DNA from: Sulfuricella sp. T08
Lineage (GTDB): Bacteria > Pseudomonadota > Gammaproteobacteria > Burkholderiales > Sulfuricellaceae
Direction of reading: 5' to 3'
NCBI RefSeq assembly: GCF_000971475.1
Contig: NZ_DF967537.1
Location: forward strand, 1 to 64,000
Length of the DNA stretch: 64,000 nt
The notes under the pieces were generated by a model. That model worked only from the letters and a program-made list of their open reading frames with translations, was not told where the DNA came from and did not search any database. Positions 61,427 to 64,000 of the stretch are shown one piece after another (within the stretch, counting starts at the first letter, position 1; each line of letters opens with the position of its first letter). The position numbers and the translations under genes were made by a program.

Positions 61427-62185
61427 TTAGCCTGCGGCGTGCCAGCGCCGTAACAAATCAAGATCGACACATTCCTGGCCAGTCGCTTCCCCTTTCATCA
61501 TACGAAATGGCTGACCTGGCTCGCCCAGATCGCTCAACACCGCCACCACGCCAGAGAAATCGTGATCCAGCGTATAGTCGTTGATCGTTACAACGGTTTT
61601 CAAACCCGCACCTACACTTGCCCTTACGCCGTTCTCCGAGTCTTCCAGCGCCAGGCAATCTGCAGCGTCGAGCTTCATCTTGTCCAGCGCCCAGAAATAG
61701 ATATCCGGCGCCGGTTTCTTCGCAGGAACGACATCACCTGCCGCAATCACCTCGAACCATTCAGCCGGATCGCCACCCAAGGTATTACCCAATAGGGCGG
61801 TCACATTCTCCGGGGTAGTGGTAGTCGCGATCGCCAGCCTGATACCAGCGCCCCTGGCCTCGTTAAGCAGCCGCTTGACCCCGCTACGCAGGGGTATCCC
61901 ACCCCGACCCAGCAACTCGACGTAATGACCGGTTTTGGCCTTGTGCAGGGTCACCACCAAATCGTCAAAATCTTTGGGCTTGCTGTAATCCGGCCGGAAA
62001 CGCTCCACATAAAACCGGATACGTTCCTTGCCACCAGTAACTTCCAGCAACTTGCCGTACAGCGGCACATCCCATTCCCAATCCAACCCAAACTCCCGGA
62101 AAGCCGCATTGAATGCCAACCGGTGACCATCACGCTCGGTGTCCGCGAGGGTGCCGTCCACATCAAAAATCAAAGCCTTTAACAC
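61427..62185 (-). CDS. cbbY: HAD-family hydrolase, CbbY-like
   Basis: This protein of 252 residues has HAD motif I FDVDGTLADTE, motif II IATTTT and motif III/IV PAKKPAPDIYFWAL...LALEDSENGV. The sequence fits CbbY, the xylulose-1,5-bisphosphate phosphatase that clears a RuBisCO inhibitor. RuBisCO genes are not in the window, so the assignment rests on sequence resemblance only. Confidence 0.82.
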   Translation of the reverse strand: MLKALIFDVDGTLADTERDGHRLAFNAAFREFGLDWEWDVPLYGKLLEVTGGKERIRFYVERFRPDYSKPKDFDDLVVTLHKAKTGHYVELLGRGGIPLRSGVKRLLNEARGAGIRLAIATTTTPENVTALLGNTLGGDPAEWFEVIAAGDVVPAKKPAPDIYFWALDKMKLDAADCLALEDSENGVRASVGAGLKTVVTINDYTLDHDFSGVVAVLSDLGEPGQPFRMMKGEATGQECVDLDLLRRWHAAG

Positions 62186-62265
62186 GCCTGCTCCTTTTGC
62201 CCAAACTTGCGATAAGTCAGAATTTCTGTTATTAAAGCGGTTTCGCTAAAAACGGTAGAGCTTAC

Positions 62266-62688
62266 ATGTCCGCAGAATTACGCAAACAATTCACCCCCTA
62301 CGTTCCAAAAAAGAATGAAGAATACATGAACACTCGACAGCTTGCGCATTTTCGCAAAATTCTCGAGGACTGGAAAGGCGAACTGAGCCAGGATATCGAC
62401 CGTACCGTGCATACCATGCAGGACGAAGCGACGATCTTTGCCGACCCCAATGACCGCGCCAGCCAGGAATCCGACATGGCACTAGAACTCAGAAACCGCG
62501 ACCGCGAACGCAAACTCATCAAGAAAATTAACGAAACCATCGGCAAAATCGAAGCCGAAGATTACGGATACTGCGAAAGCTGCGGCGTCGAAATCGGCCT
62601 GAAGCGCCTGGAAGCACGTCCCACCGCCACGCTGTGCATCGACTGCAAGACGCTCGACGAACTAAGAGAAAAGCAAGTTGCCAAATGA
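62266..62688 (+). CDS. dksA: RNA polymerase-binding transcription factor DksA
   Basis: This protein of 140 residues has a coiled-coil with the catalytic-tip residues D60, D63 and A65 (DPNDRA). The zinc finger is Cys103, Cys106, Cys124 and Cys127. The C-terminus is EKQVAK. It works with ppGpp on RNA polymerase. The start at 62266 is 60 nt before the well-conserved [12 protein letters not shown]; the Met there (62326) is a weaker alternative. Confidence 0.96.
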   Translation: MSAELRKQFTPYVPKKNEEYMNTRQLAHFRKILEDWKGELSQDIDRTVHTMQDEATIFADPNDRASQESDMALELRNRDRERKLIKKINETIGKIEAEDYGYCESCGVEIGLKRLEARPTATLCIDCKTLDELREKQVAK

Positions 62689-62753
62689 AAATTAGGCGAC
62701 TTGCTTTCAGTGAAGACTAACCTTTGCCGAGGCCAAGGCTATGTCGGAACTAG

Positions 62754-63254
62754 ATGCAGGTTGCCAAATATACCTTTCACGGCCTAACGTTCCTTATGCA
62801 AACTTCCGCTACACAGCCTGACCCTGCCCAGAACGAATTCCAGCGTCAAATGAGCGGGCTGTTGTACAGTTTGCTTAAATGGGCTCAATTGTCCGAATTC
62901 TGGACCAAAGTGGACAAGGATGCCGGCTGGTATCTCTATGCCGTTGGCGAGGCCGTGCCAATCGCCCCCGCTACGCCAGCACAGGTGGAAAAATTCATCG
63001 TTGAAATGGATGCACTACTTCGGCAAGACCACCGCGAAAGCTACTGCGGCATCGTCTACGCTGACTGTCTGGACAAACCCTCTTTCATCAAGATCTATGA
63101 CCCCAATCATCTGGGTGTCTCCTGCGGCTCAAGTAAAAATGCAATCTTGCCTGGCTGGATCATGAGCTTGGCACCTCCCACCGAACTGCATCTGAAATAC
63201 GCCCTGCCCGCCAACCGCCAGCGCTGGTGGCAAGGACTTTTTTCTCAGAAATAA
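62754..63254 (+). CDS. Conserved hypothetical protein
   Basis: This protein of 166 residues (or 152 from Met at 62796) has no recognised domain. It is compact, Trp-rich (WAQLSEFWTKVDKDAGWYLY, NRQRWWQGLF) and has PSFIKIYDPNHLGVSCGSS in the middle. GGAA lies 5 nt before the first ATG. It ends 16 nt before a strong terminator shared with the convergent pnp. Confidence 0.7.
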   Translation: MQVAKYTFHGLTFLMQTSATQPDPAQNEFQRQMSGLLYSLLKWAQLSEFWTKVDKDAGWYLYAVGEAVPIAPATPAQVEKFIVEMDALLRQDHRESYCGIVYADCLDKPSFIKIYDPNHLGVSCGSSKNAILPGWIMSLAPPTELHLKYALPANRQRWWQGLFSQK

Positions 63255-63270
63255 ATCGCCAACAAAAAAA

Positions 63271-63301
63271 GCCCCCTTGGCTTTCGCCAAGGGGGCTTTT
63301 T
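63271..63301. terminator. Bidirectional intrinsic terminator
   Basis: GCCCCCTTGGC (63271-63281) and GCCAAGGGGGC (63286-63296) are perfect 11-bp arms around a TTTC loop. T5 follows on the plus strand, and A7 precedes it to give a U-tract on the minus strand. It serves both the hypothetical gene and pnp. Confidence 0.95.
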
Positions 63302-63324
63302 CATCCCAAAAACCCGAAGAGGGT

Positions 63325-64000
63325 TTAGGCTTCGCTACCTTCTGGTTTCCTCGCCACTGCTGGAGCTTCTATCAGAGCCTTCATGGAAAGGCGCAAACGG
63401 CCCTTCTCATCAGCCTCTAGCACCTTGACCTTGACGACTTGCCCCTCACTCAAATGATCGGAGACCGCATTCACCCGCTCGTGAGCGATTTGGGAAATAT
63501 GCAGCAGACCATCCTTGCCCGGCAACACGCTGACAATCGCACCAAAATCCAGCATTTTAATTACTTTACCTTCATATGTCCGACCAACCTCAACTTCGGC
63601 GGTCAACTCTTCAATGCGCCTCTTGGCCAGATCGCCGGCTTCCGAGCTCAGGCAGGCAATATTCACCGTACCGTCCTCAGTAATGTCGATGGTAGTGCCT
63701 GTTTCCTCGGTCAGAGCACGGATCACCGCGCCGCCCTTGCCGATCACATCACGAATTTTTTCCGGGTTGATCTTGATGGTGATAATCCGGGGCGCATAGG
63801 CAGACATTTCTTGACGAGCATGCGGCACAGCTTCATGCATGATGCCGAGGATATGCATGCGGCCTTCACGCGCCTGACTGAGCGCGACCTGCATGATTTC
63901 CTTGGTGATCCCAAGAATCTTGATGTCCATTTGCAATGCAGTGATACCTCTATCCGTGCCTGCGACCTTGAAGTCCATGTCGCCGAGGTGATCCTCATCG
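63325..64000 (-). CDS. pnp: Polyribonucleotide nucleotidyltransferase, C-terminal part (partial)
   Basis: The frame is open from the window edge ([15 protein letters not shown]) to 63325, about 224 residues. It holds the end of the second RNase PH domain, a KH domain ([14 protein letters not shown]) and an S1 domain ([33 protein letters not shown]). PNPase degrades RNA 3'-5' by phosphorolysis. The 5' portion lies outside the window. Confidence 0.95.
   Translation of the reverse strand, partial: DEDHLGDMDFKVAGTDRGITALQMDIKILGITKEIMQVALSQAREGRMHILGIMHEAVPHARQEMSAYAPRIITIKINPEKIRDVIGKGGAVIRALTEETGTTIDITEDGTVNIACLSSEAGDLAKRRIEELTAEVEVGRTYEGKVIKMLDFGAIVSVLPGKDGLLHISQIAHERVNAVSDHLSEGQVVKVKVLEADEKGRLRLSMKALIEAPAVARKPEGSEA

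Overview
The window looks like a chromosomal segment of a betaproteobacterium. Gene content and order (tsaB-rimI-udg, lemA-TPM, a hoxFUYHW NAD-type hydrogenase, cbbY, dksA, pnp) fit a facultatively chemolithoautotrophic, motile member of the Nitrosomonadales or a relative. This placement is inferred from gene content and not from any search.

Layout. 1-1.5 kb is scarred: the end of an IS3-family element sits in an outer-membrane-protein gene, then comes thpR and a remnant of an integron-type tyrosine recombinase. 1.7-15 kb is mostly housekeeping: an orphan B12-type radical SAM enzyme, a Bcp peroxiredoxin, PIN-PhoH, a LysR regulator, LplT, lemA with two TPM genes, tsaB-rimI-udg, DUF1003, HIRAN and a DinG/YoaA helicase. 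15.2-20.5 kb holds the hydrogenase operon hoxF-hoxU-hoxY-hoxH-hoxW on the minus strand, after ubiB. Mfd (23.1-26.6 kb) closes this part.

26.6-30.2 kb is a lower-GC accessory island. It contains a small integron cassette array without a neighbouring integrase: a cold-shock/zinc-ribbon gene, a YfbU gene and a membrane coiled-coil gene. A complete IS3-family element has split one attC recombination site. 30.2-33.4 kb carries DUF2058, a DjlA-like co-chaperone and a lytic transglycosylase. 33.6-44.6 kb is one long exporter operon. A TetR regulator, with a perfect 13-bp-arm operator in front of it, is followed by an RND adaptor and pump, two outer membrane factors and a MacA/MacB-type ABC exporter. 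DUF1015 and serB follow.

46.6-57.6 kb is the hook-basal body cluster flgBCDEFGHIJKL on the minus strand. Its promoters can be read: RpoN (-24/-12) promoters before flgB and flgI, each preceded by the same 36-nt motif that could be an enhancer for the flagellar activator, and a near-perfect FliA promoter before flgKL. Fourteen exact copies of a 7-mer lie between flgE and flgF. A GGDEF protein, flgA, folD, cbbY, dksA, a hypothetical gene and the 3' part of pnp complete the window.

Two kinds of dispersed palindromic repeat are scattered through intergenic gaps. One copy lies in frame inside hoxY, adding a repeat-encoded peptide near the start of a hydrogenase subunit.
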